The translations under genes and the position numbers were made by a program. The notes below the pieces were generated by a model. It did no database searches. It was not told the DNA's origin and was given only the letters and a program-made list of their open reading frames with translations. A DNA stretch of 64,000 bases from Chryseobacterium sp. GVT01B (lineage in GTDB: Bacteria > Bacteroidota > Bacteroidia > Flavobacteriales > Weeksellaceae), in NCBI RefSeq assembly GCF_019970045.1, contig NZ_JAHXYI010000001.1:1-64000 (forward strand), written 5' to 3'. Below are positions 8,389-18,491 of this stretch, piece by piece; the stretch's first letter is position 1, and each line of letters begins with the position of its first letter.

Positions 8389-11300
8389 ATGAGTTTTTTA
8401 AACAAAGTTCTTAAAGGGTTTTTGGGAGACAAAAAAGCGCAGGACCTAAAAGAAGTAAAAAAAGTTGTAACAAAAATCAAGGCTGTAGAACCTAACATCC
8501 AACAATTGACGGATGATGGGTTGAGACAAAAAACGGCTGAGTTTAAAGAGAATATAAAATCTGCAACCAGCAAGATCACAGCTCAAATAGAACAGATAAA
8601 AGAGCAGATAAAAAATTCAACCAATGTTGACGAAAAAGAAGCTCTTTTTTCAAAAATTGAGTCTCTAAAGAAAGAATCATACGAAATTGAGGAAAAAGTT
8701 CTTGTTCAGGTTCTTCCTGAAGCTTTTGCATTGATAAAAGAAACAGCAAGAAGATGGGCACAGAATGGAGAGATTCGTGTAACAGCAAGTGACTGGGACA
8801 GAGAACTGGCTGAGGCAGGAAAAGATTTCGTTAGCATTCAGGGAGACACAGCTGTTTGGAAAAACTCATGGGATGCTGCCGGAACTCCAGTAGTTTGGGA
8901 TATGGTCCACTATGATGTTCAGTTTATCGGAGGGGTTATTCTTCACAGTGGTAAAATTGCCGAGATGGCAACCGGTGAAGGTAAAACTTTGGTAGGAACA
9001 TTACCTATTTACTTAAATTCACTTCCGGAAAGAGGAGTACACGTTGTAACCGTAAACGACTATCTTGCAAAAAGAGACTCGGCATGGATGGGCCCTCTTT
9101 ACCAGTTCCACGGAATGTCTATCGACTGTATCGATAACCACCAGCCGAACTCAGACGGAAGAAGAAAAGCATACAACTCAGATATTACTTACGGAACCAA
9201 CAATGAATTCGGTTTCGATTATCTGAGAGATAACATGGTGACTTCACCTTCAGAATTGGTACAAAGAGAATTGAACTTTGCTATCGTGGATGAAGTTGAC
9301 TCTGTATTGGTAGATGATGCAAGAACACCTTTGATCATTTCCGGCCCGGTTCCTCAGGGAGACAGACAGGAGTTTGATGTTCTTAAACCTTCTATCGACA
9401 GAATTGTTGAAGTACAAAAGAAAACTGTTTCTGCTATTTTCAATGAAGCGAAAAAATTAATCGCTGCAGGAAATACAAAAGAAGGAGGATTCAAATTACT
9501 TCAGGCTTACAGAGGTCTTCCAAAAAACAGACAATTAATCAAATTCTTATCGGAAAGCGGAAACAGAGCATTACTTCAGAAAGTTGAAGCACAATATATG
9601 CAGGACAACAACCGCGATATGCCGATTGTAGATAAAGATCTTTACTTCGTAATCGAGGAGAAAAACAATCAGGTAGACCTTACAGACAAAGGTGTTGAAT
9701 ACATGTCTCAAGGAAACTCTGATGCGAATTTCTTCGTTCTTCCTGATATCGGGACTGAAATTGCTGAAGTAGAAGCTAAAAACCTTTCTAAAGAAGAAGA
9801 GTTTGAAGCTAAAGAAAGACTTTTTGCTGACTTTGCAGAAAAATCTGAGCGTGTTCACACTATGAGCCAGCTATTGAAAGCCTATACATTATTTGAAAAA
9901 GATGATGAGTATGTAGTTATTGATGGTGAAGTAAAAATCGTTGATGAGCAGACAGGACGTATCATGGAGGGACGTCGTTATTCAGATGGTCTTCACCAGG
10001 CAATTGAAGCAAAAGAAAATGTAAAAATTGAGGCTGCTACTCAAACTTTTGCAACAGTTACACTTCAGAACTATTTCCGTATGTACAACAAACTTGCGGG
10101 GATGACTGGTACAGCTGAAACTGAGGCTGGTGAACTTTGGGAAATCTACAAACTGGATGTAGTGGTTATCCCAACAAACCGTCCAATTTTAAGAAATGAC
10201 AAACAGGATTTGGTTTTCAAGACTAACAGAGAAAAATATAATGCTGTAATTGAAGAAATTGAAAGATTAACTGCAGAAAAAAGACCAGTATTGGTAGGTA
10301 CTACTTCTGTTGAAATTTCCCAATTGCTTTCAAAAGCACTTCAGTTAAGAAAAATTCCTCACCAGGTACTGAACGCGAAACTTCACAAGAAAGAAGCAGA
10401 GATTGTAGCTGGAGCAGGACAGCCGGGAGTTGTAACGATTGCAACGAACATGGCAGGTCGTGGTACGGATATTAAATTATCTAAGGAAGTAAAAGAAGCA
10501 GGAGGTTTAGCTATTATCGGTACTGAGAGACACGATTCAAGACGTGTTGACAGACAGCTTAGAGGTAGAGCAGGACGTCAGGGAGATCCTGGAAGTTCTC
10601 AGTTCTATGTATCTCTTGAAGATAACCTGATGCGTTTATTCGGTTCTGAGAGAATCGCTAAAATGATGGATAGAATGGGTCATAAAGAAGGTGAAGTAAT
10701 TCAGCACTCTATGATCAGTAAGTCTATCGAAAGAGCACAGAAAAAAGTAGAGGAAAATAACTTCGGAACAAGAAAGAGACTTCTTGAGTATGATGACGTA
10801 ATGAACAAACAACGTGATGTAATCTACAAGAGAAGAAAGAATGCTCTATTCGGAGATCACCTGAAGTATGATATCACCAATATGATTTTTGATGTTGCCA
10901 ATTCTATCGTTGCGAAAGGAAAAGCTACCGGAAATTATAAAGATTTTGAATACGAAATTATTAAAACATTTACCATGGAATCTCCGGTTTCACAAACTGA
11001 TTTTAATAATAAAAATGTTCAGGATCTGACGAATATCTTATTCAACGCAGCTCAGGAAGATTACAAAATGAAATTGAACTTATTGAAAGAAAAATCATTC
11101 CCAATCATTGAGAATGTTTACCAAAATCAAGGTTCAATGTTCAAAATGATCCAGGTTCCTTTCACAGACGGACACAAAACAATGACAATTGTAGCTGATC
11201 TTAAAGAAGCTTACGATACGCAATGTGAAAGTTTAGTAAACGATTTCGAAAAGAACATCACTTTATCGATCATCGATGAAAACTGGAAACTTCACCTTCG

Positions 11301-11463
11301 TGAGATGGACGACTTAAGAAGATCTTCACAAGGAGCTGTTTACGAGCAGAAAGATCCATTGGTAATTTACAAGCAGGAATCTTTCCACTTATTCAGTGAA
11401 ATGATCGACAAATTGAACAAAGAAATTATTTCTTTCTTATATAAAGGAGAAATTCCAGCTTAA
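8389..11463 (+). CDS. secA: Protein translocase ATPase SecA
   Basis: The 1024-residue motor that drives unfolded preproteins through SecYEG at the inner membrane. It has Walker A ATGEGKT (residues 194-200), the DEAD-box variant [11 protein letters not shown] near 302, and the helicase motif [10 protein letters not shown] in the second RecA domain. Walker A lies about 90 residues later than in E. coli SecA, partly because of a charged, probably coiled-coil insertion at residues 57-105. The C-terminus ends in KGEIPA and lacks the Cys-rich zinc/SecB-binding tail of many homologues. A terminator follows directly. Confidence 0.97.
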   Translation: MSFLNKVLKGFLGDKKAQDLKEVKKVVTKIKAVEPNIQQLTDDGLRQKTAEFKENIKSATSKITAQIEQIKEQIKNSTNVDEKEALFSKIESLKKESYEIEEKVLVQVLPEAFALIKETARRWAQNGEIRVTASDWDRELAEAGKDFVSIQGDTAVWKNSWDAAGTPVVWDMVHYDVQFIGGVILHSGKIAEMATGEGKTLVGTLPIYLNSLPERGVHVVTVNDYLAKRDSAWMGPLYQFHGMSIDCIDNHQPNSDGRRKAYNSDITYGTNNEFGFDYLRDNMVTSPSELVQRELNFAIVDEVDSVLVDDARTPLIISGPVPQGDRQEFDVLKPSIDRIVEVQKKTVSAIFNEAKKLIAAGNTKEGGFKLLQAYRGLPKNRQLIKFLSESGNRALLQKVEAQYMQDNNRDMPIVDKDLYFVIEEKNNQVDLTDKGVEYMSQGNSDANFFVLPDIGTEIAEVEAKNLSKEEEFEAKERLFADFAEKSERVHTMSQLLKAYTLFEKDDEYVVIDGEVKIVDEQTGRIMEGRRYSDGLHQAIEAKENVKIEAATQTFATVTLQNYFRMYNKLAGMTGTAETEAGELWEIYKLDVVVIPTNRPILRNDKQDLVFKTNREKYNAVIEEIERLTAEKRPVLVGTTSVEISQLLSKALQLRKIPHQVLNAKLHKKEAEIVAGAGQPGVVTIATNMAGRGTDIKLSKEVKEAGGLAIIGTERHDSRRVDRQLRGRAGRQGDPGSSQFYVSLEDNLMRLFGSERIAKMMDRMGHKEGEVIQHSMISKSIERAQKKVEENNFGTRKRLLEYDDVMNKQRDVIYKRRKNALFGDHLKYDITNMIFDVANSIVAKGKATGNYKDFEYEIIKTFTMESPVSQTDFNNKNVQDLTNILFNAAQEDYKMKLNLLKEKSFPIIENVYQNQGSMFKMIQVPFTDGHKTMTIVADLKEAYDTQCESLVNDFEKNITLSIIDENWKLHLREMDDLRRSSQGAVYEQKDPLVIYKQESFHLFSEMIDKLNKEIISFLYKGEIPA

Positions 11464-11485
11464 GAAAAATTTAATAATATCATCT

Positions 11486-11520
11486 AAAAACCGCTATGGC
11501 ATTGGTCATAGCGGTTTTTT
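11486..11520 (+). terminator. secA terminator
   Basis: Perfect 13-bp stem AAAAACCGCTATG / CATAGCGGTTTTT with an 8-base loop and a T-run, starting 23 bp after the secA stop. Confidence 0.9.
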
Positions 11521-11589
11521 GTTATTCAGGATATAATAATTTTATGATAAATATCAATCTTATTATTTATTTAGAACAGTTAAAAATAA

Positions 11590-11597
11590 TATATTTG
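11590..11597 (+). promoter_or_regulatory. -7 box of TonB receptor 1
   Basis: TATATTTG fits TAnnTTTG and lies 18 bp before the ATG at 11615. An alternative TTG start at 11606 would fall almost on the transcription start, which favours the ATG. The -33 element is weak, so an activator or alternative sigma factor may be involved. Confidence 0.5.
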
Positions 11598-11614
11598 CAG
11601 AAAATTTGAGTTTC

Positions 11615-13792
11615 ATGAAAAATGTACTGATCTGTGCTTCCGCACTGGGAACAATGCTGGTTTCTGCGCAAAAAAAAGACACCATCAAATCCAACGATAT
11701 TGAAGAAGTAGTTGTTAACGGAAGATATTATCAGAAGTACAAGCTGAATGAGGTTTCGGGTTCACTGAGAATTCAGACTCCTATTCTTGAGCTTCCACAG
11801 AATGTACAATCTGTAAGTTCTCAGGTTCTTGCTGATCAGATTACATTGAACATGTCGGAAGGGATTGTCCGTAATGTAAGTGGAGCAAGAAAAGTAGAAC
11901 ACTGGGATAATGTGTATTCCAATGTATTTATGAGAGGAGCCGGTATTGCCACTTTCATGAATGGAATGAATGTTTCTTCTACCTGGGGACCTATCAATCC
12001 TGATGCTTCTATTATAGACAGAATAGAGTTTGTAAAAGGTCCTGCCGGATTCATGGGTTCTATGGGAGATCCTGCCGGGTTTTATAATGTGGTAACCAAA
12101 AAACCTACCGGAAAATTTGCTAATAGTGTTCGTTTCACTACAGGAAGCTATAATCTTTTCAGAGGGGAAGCAGATCTTGACGGAGTTCTTGTAAAAGACG
12201 GAGTTTTAGATTACCGTATCAATCTGATGGGAAGCTCCAACAATTCATGGGTGGAAAATGATAAAACAAGTAAAATCATTGTTGCTCCTTCCATTACTTT
12301 CAGACCTACAAAGACCACTACCTTTACAGCACAATACAACTATCAGTACTTAAAATTCAATCAACCGGGGGCTTACCTGATGTCTAATGACGGATACGCT
12401 TCATTGAATGTACATACCAACTTTAATGATCCGAACTTCAAAAAAACTGAAGTAAAAGATCAGAGTTTATTCTTAAGCTTAGACCAGAAACTTTTTAAAG
12501 ATTGGGTTTGGAGCACACAATATGCTTACATGGACCTGAATTATGACGGAGGTTCATGGTGGGGAACTTTTGATCCAGCCAATAAAAATGTTTTAAACAG
12601 GACATTAAGCAACTGGCAGGCAAAAGGAAAAAATCACATTTTCCAGACGTATGTAAGAGGAAAGCTTAATACAGGAAATATTGTACATAAAGTTATTGCA
12701 GGATTTGATTACGGAGACAGAAAATACATTGCCGACTTTTCTTCTTATTCAAAAATTGTAGATGGCAAAGAGACCTTACTATTCCCTATCGATATTTATA
12801 ATGTGAATTATGGAGTGGATGCTACAAAACTTCCTTCTTCTGATTTTTATACTTTAAATACTTCTGCCCCATTTTATAATGATCAGGGAGTAAAATACAC
12901 TTCTTATTATGCTCAGGATCAGATTGAAATGTTTGATAATAAACTAAGATTAACCTTAGCAGGAAGATATACAAGCGGTAAAACCTATTCCGCATATCCT
13001 AATCTGAGCCCGGGAACGCCTATTGTACCTGACACAGCTGGAGAATTTACACCAAGAGTAGGAATAAGCTATTCTATCAATAAAGATTTCTCGGCTTATG
13101 GTATCTATGACAAAACCTTCGTACCACAATCCGGAACAGGAATTAACAAAACCAAAATTACAGATCCTTTCAGAGGACAGAATATTGAATTCGGACTGAA
13201 GAAAGACTGGTTTGGAGGAAAATGGAACTCTACTTTCGCTGTATACGAAATCAGAAGACAAAATATTCTTGTTGCGGGACCTAAAGAACAAAATGAAGGA
13301 CAGCCTTTCCAGGTTGCTACCGGAGAACAAAGAGCCAGAGGATTTGAAACTGATATCAAAGGAGAGATCATCAAAGGGTTGAACATTATCATCAACTATG
13401 CATATACAGATGCAAAAACAGTTAAAGATACAGATCCTGCAAAAATTGGAATTCAGTCTCCGGGGAATGCTAAAAATGTACAAAATACATGGGTAAACTA
13501 TAGGTTTGAAAATGGCCTTATGAAAGGTTTTGGTATTTCAGCAGGTTATCAGTATCAGGGAGGAAGACAATCCTGGTATGGGGTAAGTGCCACAAAAGAT
13601 CAAAGCTTACCTGATTATTTTGATACCAACTTCGGGGTTTCCTATGTTGCTAAAAAATTCGATGTCAACTTTATGTTGAATAACGTTCTTAACAGAAAAC
13701 TTTACAGCGGATACAGAGGAGATGGAGGAGAATACGCATGGATCTATAATGCTCCGCGTAACTGGAGAGTATCAATAGGATATAAATTTTAA
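11615..13792 (+). CDS. TonB-dependent siderophore-type receptor 1
   Basis: A 725-residue outer-membrane receptor from the ATG chosen here, which begins a signal peptide ending near SAQ (about residue 19). A TonB-box-like DIEEVVVNG follows, then the plug domain (FMRGAGI, IEFVKGPAGFMGSMGDPAG, VVTKKP) and a 22-strand-type barrel ending in the C-terminal aromatic IGYKF. The plug wording fits FhuE/FoxA-like ferric-siderophore receptors. The neighbouring PepSY protein supports iron-chelate uptake. The ligand is unknown. A strong hairpin separates it from the PepSY gene. Confidence 0.88.
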   Translation: MKNVLICASALGTMLVSAQKKDTIKSNDIEEVVVNGRYYQKYKLNEVSGSLRIQTPILELPQNVQSVSSQVLADQITLNMSEGIVRNVSGARKVEHWDNVYSNVFMRGAGIATFMNGMNVSSTWGPINPDASIIDRIEFVKGPAGFMGSMGDPAGFYNVVTKKPTGKFANSVRFTTGSYNLFRGEADLDGVLVKDGVLDYRINLMGSSNNSWVENDKTSKIIVAPSITFRPTKTTTFTAQYNYQYLKFNQPGAYLMSNDGYASLNVHTNFNDPNFKKTEVKDQSLFLSLDQKLFKDWVWSTQYAYMDLNYDGGSWWGTFDPANKNVLNRTLSNWQAKGKNHIFQTYVRGKLNTGNIVHKVIAGFDYGDRKYIADFSSYSKIVDGKETLLFPIDIYNVNYGVDATKLPSSDFYTLNTSAPFYNDQGVKYTSYYAQDQIEMFDNKLRLTLAGRYTSGKTYSAYPNLSPGTPIVPDTAGEFTPRVGISYSINKDFSAYGIYDKTFVPQSGTGINKTKITDPFRGQNIEFGLKKDWFGGKWNSTFAVYEIRRQNILVAGPKEQNEGQPFQVATGEQRARGFETDIKGEIIKGLNIIINYAYTDAKTVKDTDPAKIGIQSPGNAKNVQNTWVNYRFENGLMKGFGISAGYQYQGGRQSWYGVSATKDQSLPDYFDTNFGVSYVAKKFDVNFMLNNVLNRKLYSGYRGDGGEYAWIYNAPRNWRVSIGYKF

Positions 13793-13802
13793 AAAATCAA
13801 AG

Positions 13803-13829
13803 GTTAACCCCTCGTGGGGTTAACTTTTT
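13803..13829 (+). terminator. Hairpin and T-run between receptor 1 and PepSY 1
   Basis: Stem GTTAACCCC / GGGGTTAAC with loop TCGT, followed by TTTTT. The T-run ends 3 bp before the ATG of the PepSY gene (13833), so it can act as a terminator for the receptor mRNA and, on readthrough, occlude PepSY translation. Confidence 0.8.
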
Positions 13830-13832
13830 GCT

Positions 13833-15035
13833 ATGAGAAAAAAGCATCACCATAAAAAGAAAGTTTCGCCAACAAAAAAATGGTCTGCCAAACTCCATCT
13901 GTGGTTTGGTCTGTCTGTCGGCATCATTGTATTTATAGTCTCTCTATCGGGGACTTTATATATTTTTAAGGATGAAGTACAAAACAGTCTGCGCAAAGAA
14001 GCCATTTATGTAAAAACAGAAGATCTCGGAAAGAAGGCATTGTCACTTAATTTGCTTCGTGAAAAAGTTTCACTGGAACTCAACGAAAAACATCCGCTAA
14101 GTTCAGTAGAAATCCCTTTAGACAAAAGCAAATCCTACCGTTTTCTTTATTATGAAAAAAGTAAAAAGGGCTGGAATTATTTTCAACAGGTTCTCATCAA
14201 CAAGCAGGCATATGTAAATCAGTATACCGGAGAAATCATTGCGGTATATGATGAAAAATATGATGTATTTAATATTCTGAAGTATATCCATTGGGGGCTT
14301 CTGCTCAATTCCGAATGGGGACCATTTACTGTAGGAATCCCAACCGTTCTTTTTATTATAATGCTGATTACGGGAATCATCTTGTGGTGGCCCAAAAATA
14401 AAAATGCCAGAAAAGGACGCTTTTGGTTCAATTGGGAAAATGTAAAAAACTGGAAACGTAAAAACTATGACCTTCACAATGTATTAGGGTTCTATGCCTC
14501 ATTCATTGCCTTAATAATGAGTGTTACAGGGATTTATTTTGCCTATCCGTATGTGAAAAATACCTTTAACCTCGCCATATCCGGCTATTGGGAAGCTCCA
14601 AAAGAAAAAGAAATCAAGTCTCCGGATTCATTGATGGTAAAAAATGAAGCTGTTTTTGATTTAGCTGCAGCGCAGACCGAAAAATTGTATGCGGGCTCAT
14701 CCAGTTTCAGAATCAATTTAAACGGAAAGAATAAAAAAGGAAAAGAACTGAAGAACCTTCCCGTTACCATTTACGGAAAAGACGGAAGATTCAGCGAAAG
14801 AAATCTGCTGACATTCGATAAATACTCAGGAAAGCTACTGGCCAACAAACCTCATCAAAAACTGAGCAACGCCGAAAAATATGCCAATGCCAATTATGAT
14901 GTTCATACAGGATCTTACTTCGGTCTGTTTGGAAAAATCATCTGGTTTATTGCCGGCCTCACGTGTACATCACTCCCTGTAACCGGATTTCTGGTTTGGT
15001 GGGGAAAAAGAAAGAAAAAAGGAAAGAAAATATAA
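13833..15035 (+). CDS. PepSY-TM membrane protein 1 (siderophore reductase-like)
   Basis: A 400-residue inner-membrane protein with four predicted helices: about residues 25-48, 163-185, 211-235 and 368-390. The signature segments SAKLHLWFGLSVG, HWGLLLNSEWG, ILWWPK and YDLHNVLGFYASF hold paired histidines that could bind heme, as in the PiuB/FegB/FoxB-like PepSY family linked to ferric-siderophore reduction. The N-terminus is a Lys/His string (MRKKHHHKKK). The stop codon overlaps the next ATG by one base (TAATG), so receptor 2 is probably translationally coupled. Confidence 0.82.
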   Translation: MRKKHHHKKKVSPTKKWSAKLHLWFGLSVGIIVFIVSLSGTLYIFKDEVQNSLRKEAIYVKTEDLGKKALSLNLLREKVSLELNEKHPLSSVEIPLDKSKSYRFLYYEKSKKGWNYFQQVLINKQAYVNQYTGEIIAVYDEKYDVFNILKYIHWGLLLNSEWGPFTVGIPTVLFIIMLITGIILWWPKNKNARKGRFWFNWENVKNWKRKNYDLHNVLGFYASFIALIMSVTGIYFAYPYVKNTFNLAISGYWEAPKEKEIKSPDSLMVKNEAVFDLAAAQTEKLYAGSSSFRINLNGKNKKGKELKNLPVTIYGKDGRFSERNLLTFDKYSGKLLANKPHQKLSNAEKYANANYDVHTGSYFGLFGKIIWFIAGLTCTSLPVTGFLVWWGKRKKKGKKI

Positions 15036-17149
15036 TGAAAAAAGCGCTTTTATCAGCTGCCTGTCTGGGAACCACTACCGTTTTTGCTCAGGTAAAAGAT
15101 ACTCTACAAACCAAAAATGTAGACGAGGTTGTAATGACTGCCTCCAGGAAAAAGGAAAACATAAAAGAAGTTCCAAGCTCCATCACTGTTGTGGGAGAGA
15201 AACAGATTCAGTCTCAGCTTACAGTAAATTCTGATATTACGAGCATTTTGCAATATACGGTTCCCAGCTTAGGAACCAATTCAGGGCAGACTTCCAATTC
15301 GGGACAGACATTGAGAGGGCGCCAGGTTTTGGTTTTGATTGATGGGATTCCGCAGTCTACCCCACTTCGTAACGGAGCAAGAGATTTAAGGACTATTGAC
15401 CCTTCAGCTATCGAAAGAATCGAAGTGATCAAAGGAGCTTCTTCCATCTATGGGAACGGAGCAGATGGAGGAATCATCAATTACATTACGAAAAGAAGCA
15501 GAACAGATAAAAAAATCTCCGGGGTTTCACAGATTGGTCTTACAGGACAGCCTTACGGAGGGACTTTAGGAGTAAGAGCCAGCCAGCTTTTAACCGGAAA
15601 GATTAATAAATTCGACTATACCCTTTCATTAGCCTACGAAAGAACAGGATATACAAAAGATGGAGACGGTGTTTTGATAAGCCCTACTTACAGCATTGCC
15701 AAGATGGACAACTACAACGGATTGCTTAAAATTGGTTATGATATCAACGAGAATCAAAGAGTTGAAGCCTCTTATATTGGTTACTCTTCAAGATCAGACC
15801 TGAATGTAGGATTAAAAACAGGAAAATACGGCATCACTCCTACCATTGGTGAAGGATTAGGAAAAGGATTGGAAACAACGCCTCAGGGAACTCCGAAAAA
15901 CCACAACATCAGAGTAAGCTATGACAATAAGAACCTGTTTGCAGGAACTTCTTTAAATATTAATCTTTATTATCAGGATTTTAAAACCGTTTACGGATAC
16001 AGTGATACATTCTTCAACGGTGGGCAATCCAATGTTATTTCCCAGAAAAAAGGAGCAAGAATCAATTTGGATACCCAACTATGGAACTCCCCGAACTCAC
16101 AGGGAGAAATCATCTACGGAGCTGATATCCTAAACGATCAGACCGTGCAGAAACTGGAAGACGGGCGTTTCTGGACTCCTAATATGAACATGACCAATAT
16201 AGCACCTTTTGTATTGGCAAAAATTGATCTTTTCAAAAAATTCACCATCAAAGGTGGATTCCGCTACGAAAATATCAAAGTGAATGTGGATGACTTCAAT
16301 ACGCTTTCTTCCCTTAAAAGTGACGGAACATTTACTAAGAGTATTCCTGTAGCCGGAGGAAAATTAAGCTATAATGCTTTGGTAGGAAATATCGGTGTAC
16401 GTTATAATATTGAACCTTATATCAACCTTTTCGGAAGCTTTTCTCAAGCCTACTCTATCAATGAATTGGGAAGAATTTTAAGAACCTCAACTTCTGAAAC
16501 GATTAAAAATCTGGAAACGAAACCAATTATCGTTAATAATTACGAATTGGGAGCTACAGGACAACTTTCCAGCTGGCTTAATTATGAACTGACTTCCTAT
16601 GTAAGTACATCTAAACTAGGTGCATCATTTGTGCAGAGCCCGGACAGAGCCCTGATGATTCAAAGATCTCCTGAAATTGTATATGGTGTTGAAGGTTTCT
16701 TACACTTTACTCCTACAAAATGGATTCAGTTTGGTGGAAGCTATAGCTGGATGGAAGGAATTACTTCTGTAAAAGATGATGGTGATTATTCAGCAAAAAT
16801 CAATAACAGCAGAATTTCCGCTCCAAAAGTTCTGGCTTATGTACAGGCAAAACCTATTCCCACATTATCAGTTGGTTTAGACATGCTTCATTCTTTCCAG
16901 CAAAACAGATTCGAGCCTAACGCTAAAACAGGATTGTATGCTTACGGCGAAGGATATGTTCCTGAGTATACCGTTTTTAATTTCAAATCAAGCTACGAGG
17001 TGAATAACAACTGGAGGGTATCATTAGGAGTTGAAAACCTTTTTAACAAAGTATATCAGCCAGCCATCTCATGGTGGACGGCAAGAGACAGTGATTTCAC
17101 CAATGCTCTTGGGTTGAGGGGAACCTTCATGATCGAATATAAATTTTAA
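15035..17149 (+). CDS. TonB-dependent receptor 2
   Basis: A 704-residue receptor. The ATG at 15035 is chosen because it begins a signal peptide (MKKALLSAACLGTTTVFAQ) and overlaps the previous stop; an upstream in-frame start would add 24 non-signal residues. TonB box NVDEVVMTASR, plug motifs GQTLRGRQVLVLIDGIPQ and IEVIKGASSIYGNGADGG, and a barrel ending IEYKF are all present. The plug is closest in wording to FhuA/PupB-type iron-chelate receptors. It differs substantially from receptor 1, so the two systems probably import different ligands. Confidence 0.87.
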   Translation: MKKALLSAACLGTTTVFAQVKDTLQTKNVDEVVMTASRKKENIKEVPSSITVVGEKQIQSQLTVNSDITSILQYTVPSLGTNSGQTSNSGQTLRGRQVLVLIDGIPQSTPLRNGARDLRTIDPSAIERIEVIKGASSIYGNGADGGIINYITKRSRTDKKISGVSQIGLTGQPYGGTLGVRASQLLTGKINKFDYTLSLAYERTGYTKDGDGVLISPTYSIAKMDNYNGLLKIGYDINENQRVEASYIGYSSRSDLNVGLKTGKYGITPTIGEGLGKGLETTPQGTPKNHNIRVSYDNKNLFAGTSLNINLYYQDFKTVYGYSDTFFNGGQSNVISQKKGARINLDTQLWNSPNSQGEIIYGADILNDQTVQKLEDGRFWTPNMNMTNIAPFVLAKIDLFKKFTIKGGFRYENIKVNVDDFNTLSSLKSDGTFTKSIPVAGGKLSYNALVGNIGVRYNIEPYINLFGSFSQAYSINELGRILRTSTSETIKNLETKPIIVNNYELGATGQLSSWLNYELTSYVSTSKLGASFVQSPDRALMIQRSPEIVYGVEGFLHFTPTKWIQFGGSYSWMEGITSVKDDGDYSAKINNSRISAPKVLAYVQAKPIPTLSVGLDMLHSFQQNRFEPNAKTGLYAYGEGYVPEYTVFNFKSSYEVNNNWRVSLGVENLFNKVYQPAISWWTARDSDFTNALGLRGTFMIEYKF

Positions 17150-17159
17150 TTAAACTAAA

Positions 17160-17193
17160 TAAAAAGTAAAACATATCTTTGCTTTACTTTTTA
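17160..17193 (+). terminator. Hairpin between receptor 2 and PepSY 2, with embedded -7 box
   Basis: Perfect 11-bp A/T-rich stem TAAAAAGTAAA / TTTACTTTTTA with a 12-base loop. The loop contains TATCTTTG (17174-17181), a TAnnTTTG match, so the same DNA may end the receptor mRNA and start a PepSY one. The right arm ends 7 bp before the PepSY ATG at 17201. Confidence 0.6.
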
Positions 17194-17200
17194 GCTGTAT

Positions 17201-18412
17201 ATGAAGAAAAATCATCATCATAAAAAGAAACCGGGATTCTTTAAAAAATGGTCTGCCAAGCTGCACCTTTGGTTCGGATTGGGAATAGGTTTTCTGATCT
17301 TTATTATCTCTATTACCGGAGCATTGTACGTTTTTAAGGATGAAGTTGAAAACATCACCCGAAAAGATGTCATCTACCACCATGAGCAGAATATTGAACA
17401 GAAGCAGGTGCTTCCTATCAGAGTAATGGAAAAAGCTGTTGCAGAACAGGTCAAGGAAAAATACCCGATCCACTGGGTCAATGTTCCTATTGACAAAAAG
17501 ATGTCCTATATGTTCTTCTGGTATGAACACAACACAGATGCCTGGAATTATTTTGATGAATTTCCAATTTATAAACAAGCATATGTAAACCCATATACCG
17601 GGAAAGTACTAAGAGTTTATGATGAAAAAAACGGGTTCTTCAATATCGTAAAAATGATCCACTGGAGCTACCTTTTAAAACAGGATTGGGGAACTTATGT
17701 GGTAGGAATTCCGGTTATTATCTTTATCATTATGCTGATCTCGGGGATCATTTTATGGTGGCCTAAGAACAAAGCAGCAAGAAAACAGCGTTTTGCTTTC
17801 AAATGGAAAAATATTAAAAGCTGGAAAAGAAAGAACTATGACCTTCATAATGTATTAGGTTTTTATGCCTCTATTTTTGCTTTGATCTTTTCTATTACAG
17901 GACTTTTCTATGCATTTTTTGTCGTTCAGGCGATGATCTACGTGATATTTTCAGGAGGAGAAACAAAGTACCCGGATTTTTCCCATATCAAGACAAAAGC
18001 CCCTATTGAGCTGAGAACAGAGGGCACGCTGGATAAAATCATCAATACTGTACAGACAAAATATCCTGATTCCTATGGTTTTGCTATAGATTTAGGACAC
18101 CCACACATGGATGATCATGAACACCCTAACTTTGAGGTGTATGTGAAACATCTTTCTTATTCTTACCATAAAAGCAGTAGTTTAATCTTTGATGAAAACT
18201 CAGGAGAATTGCTGCACACCCATGATCCGAAGGACAAAAACTTTGGAGAAAAGGCGGTGAGTGCTAATTATGATATCCACGTAGGAGCTATTTTAGGACT
18301 TCCTACTAAGATCATTGCCTTTATCGTAAGTTTGATCTGTGCCTCTCTTCCGGTTACCGGATTTATGATTTGGTGGGGGAGAAAAAAGAAAAAACCGTTA
18401 AAAACAGCTTAA
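17201..18412 (+). CDS. PepSY-TM membrane protein 2 (siderophore reductase-like)
   Basis: A 403-residue paralogue of the protein at 13833, with the same order of four membrane helices and shared segments (KKWSAKLHLWFGL, ISGIILWWPKNKAARK, RKNYDLHNVLGFYAS, ASLPVTGFMIWWG). The periplasmic loop here carries an extra His/Asp/Glu-rich patch (HPHMDDHEHPNFE, about residues 307-319) that paralogue 1 lacks and that could bind metal. The N-terminus is again His/Lys-rich. Pairing with receptor 2 suggests reduction of its imported iron chelate. Confidence 0.82.
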   Translation: MKKNHHHKKKPGFFKKWSAKLHLWFGLGIGFLIFIISITGALYVFKDEVENITRKDVIYHHEQNIEQKQVLPIRVMEKAVAEQVKEKYPIHWVNVPIDKKMSYMFFWYEHNTDAWNYFDEFPIYKQAYVNPYTGKVLRVYDEKNGFFNIVKMIHWSYLLKQDWGTYVVGIPVIIFIIMLISGIILWWPKNKAARKQRFAFKWKNIKSWKRKNYDLHNVLGFYASIFALIFSITGLFYAFFVVQAMIYVIFSGGETKYPDFSHIKTKAPIELRTEGTLDKIINTVQTKYPDSYGFAIDLGHPHMDDHEHPNFEVYVKHLSYSYHKSSSLIFDENSGELLHTHDPKDKNFGEKAVSANYDIHVGAILGLPTKIIAFIVSLICASLPVTGFMIWWGRKKKKPLKTA

Positions 18413-18491
18413 CATATTAAATAAAACCCAGTTAATAATCCATTAATACAATCTTTTTTATAATTTTAGCCCCTAGAATTTAATAATAGAA

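Noticed and set aside
11606-11614. TTG start extending TonB receptor 1
   Set aside because: It lies 9 bp after the -7 box, essentially at the transcription start, and adds residues in front of a clean signal peptide.
14963-15034. Upstream extension of TonB receptor 2
   Set aside because: It is coding sequence of the preceding PepSY gene in another frame and would bury the signal peptide.
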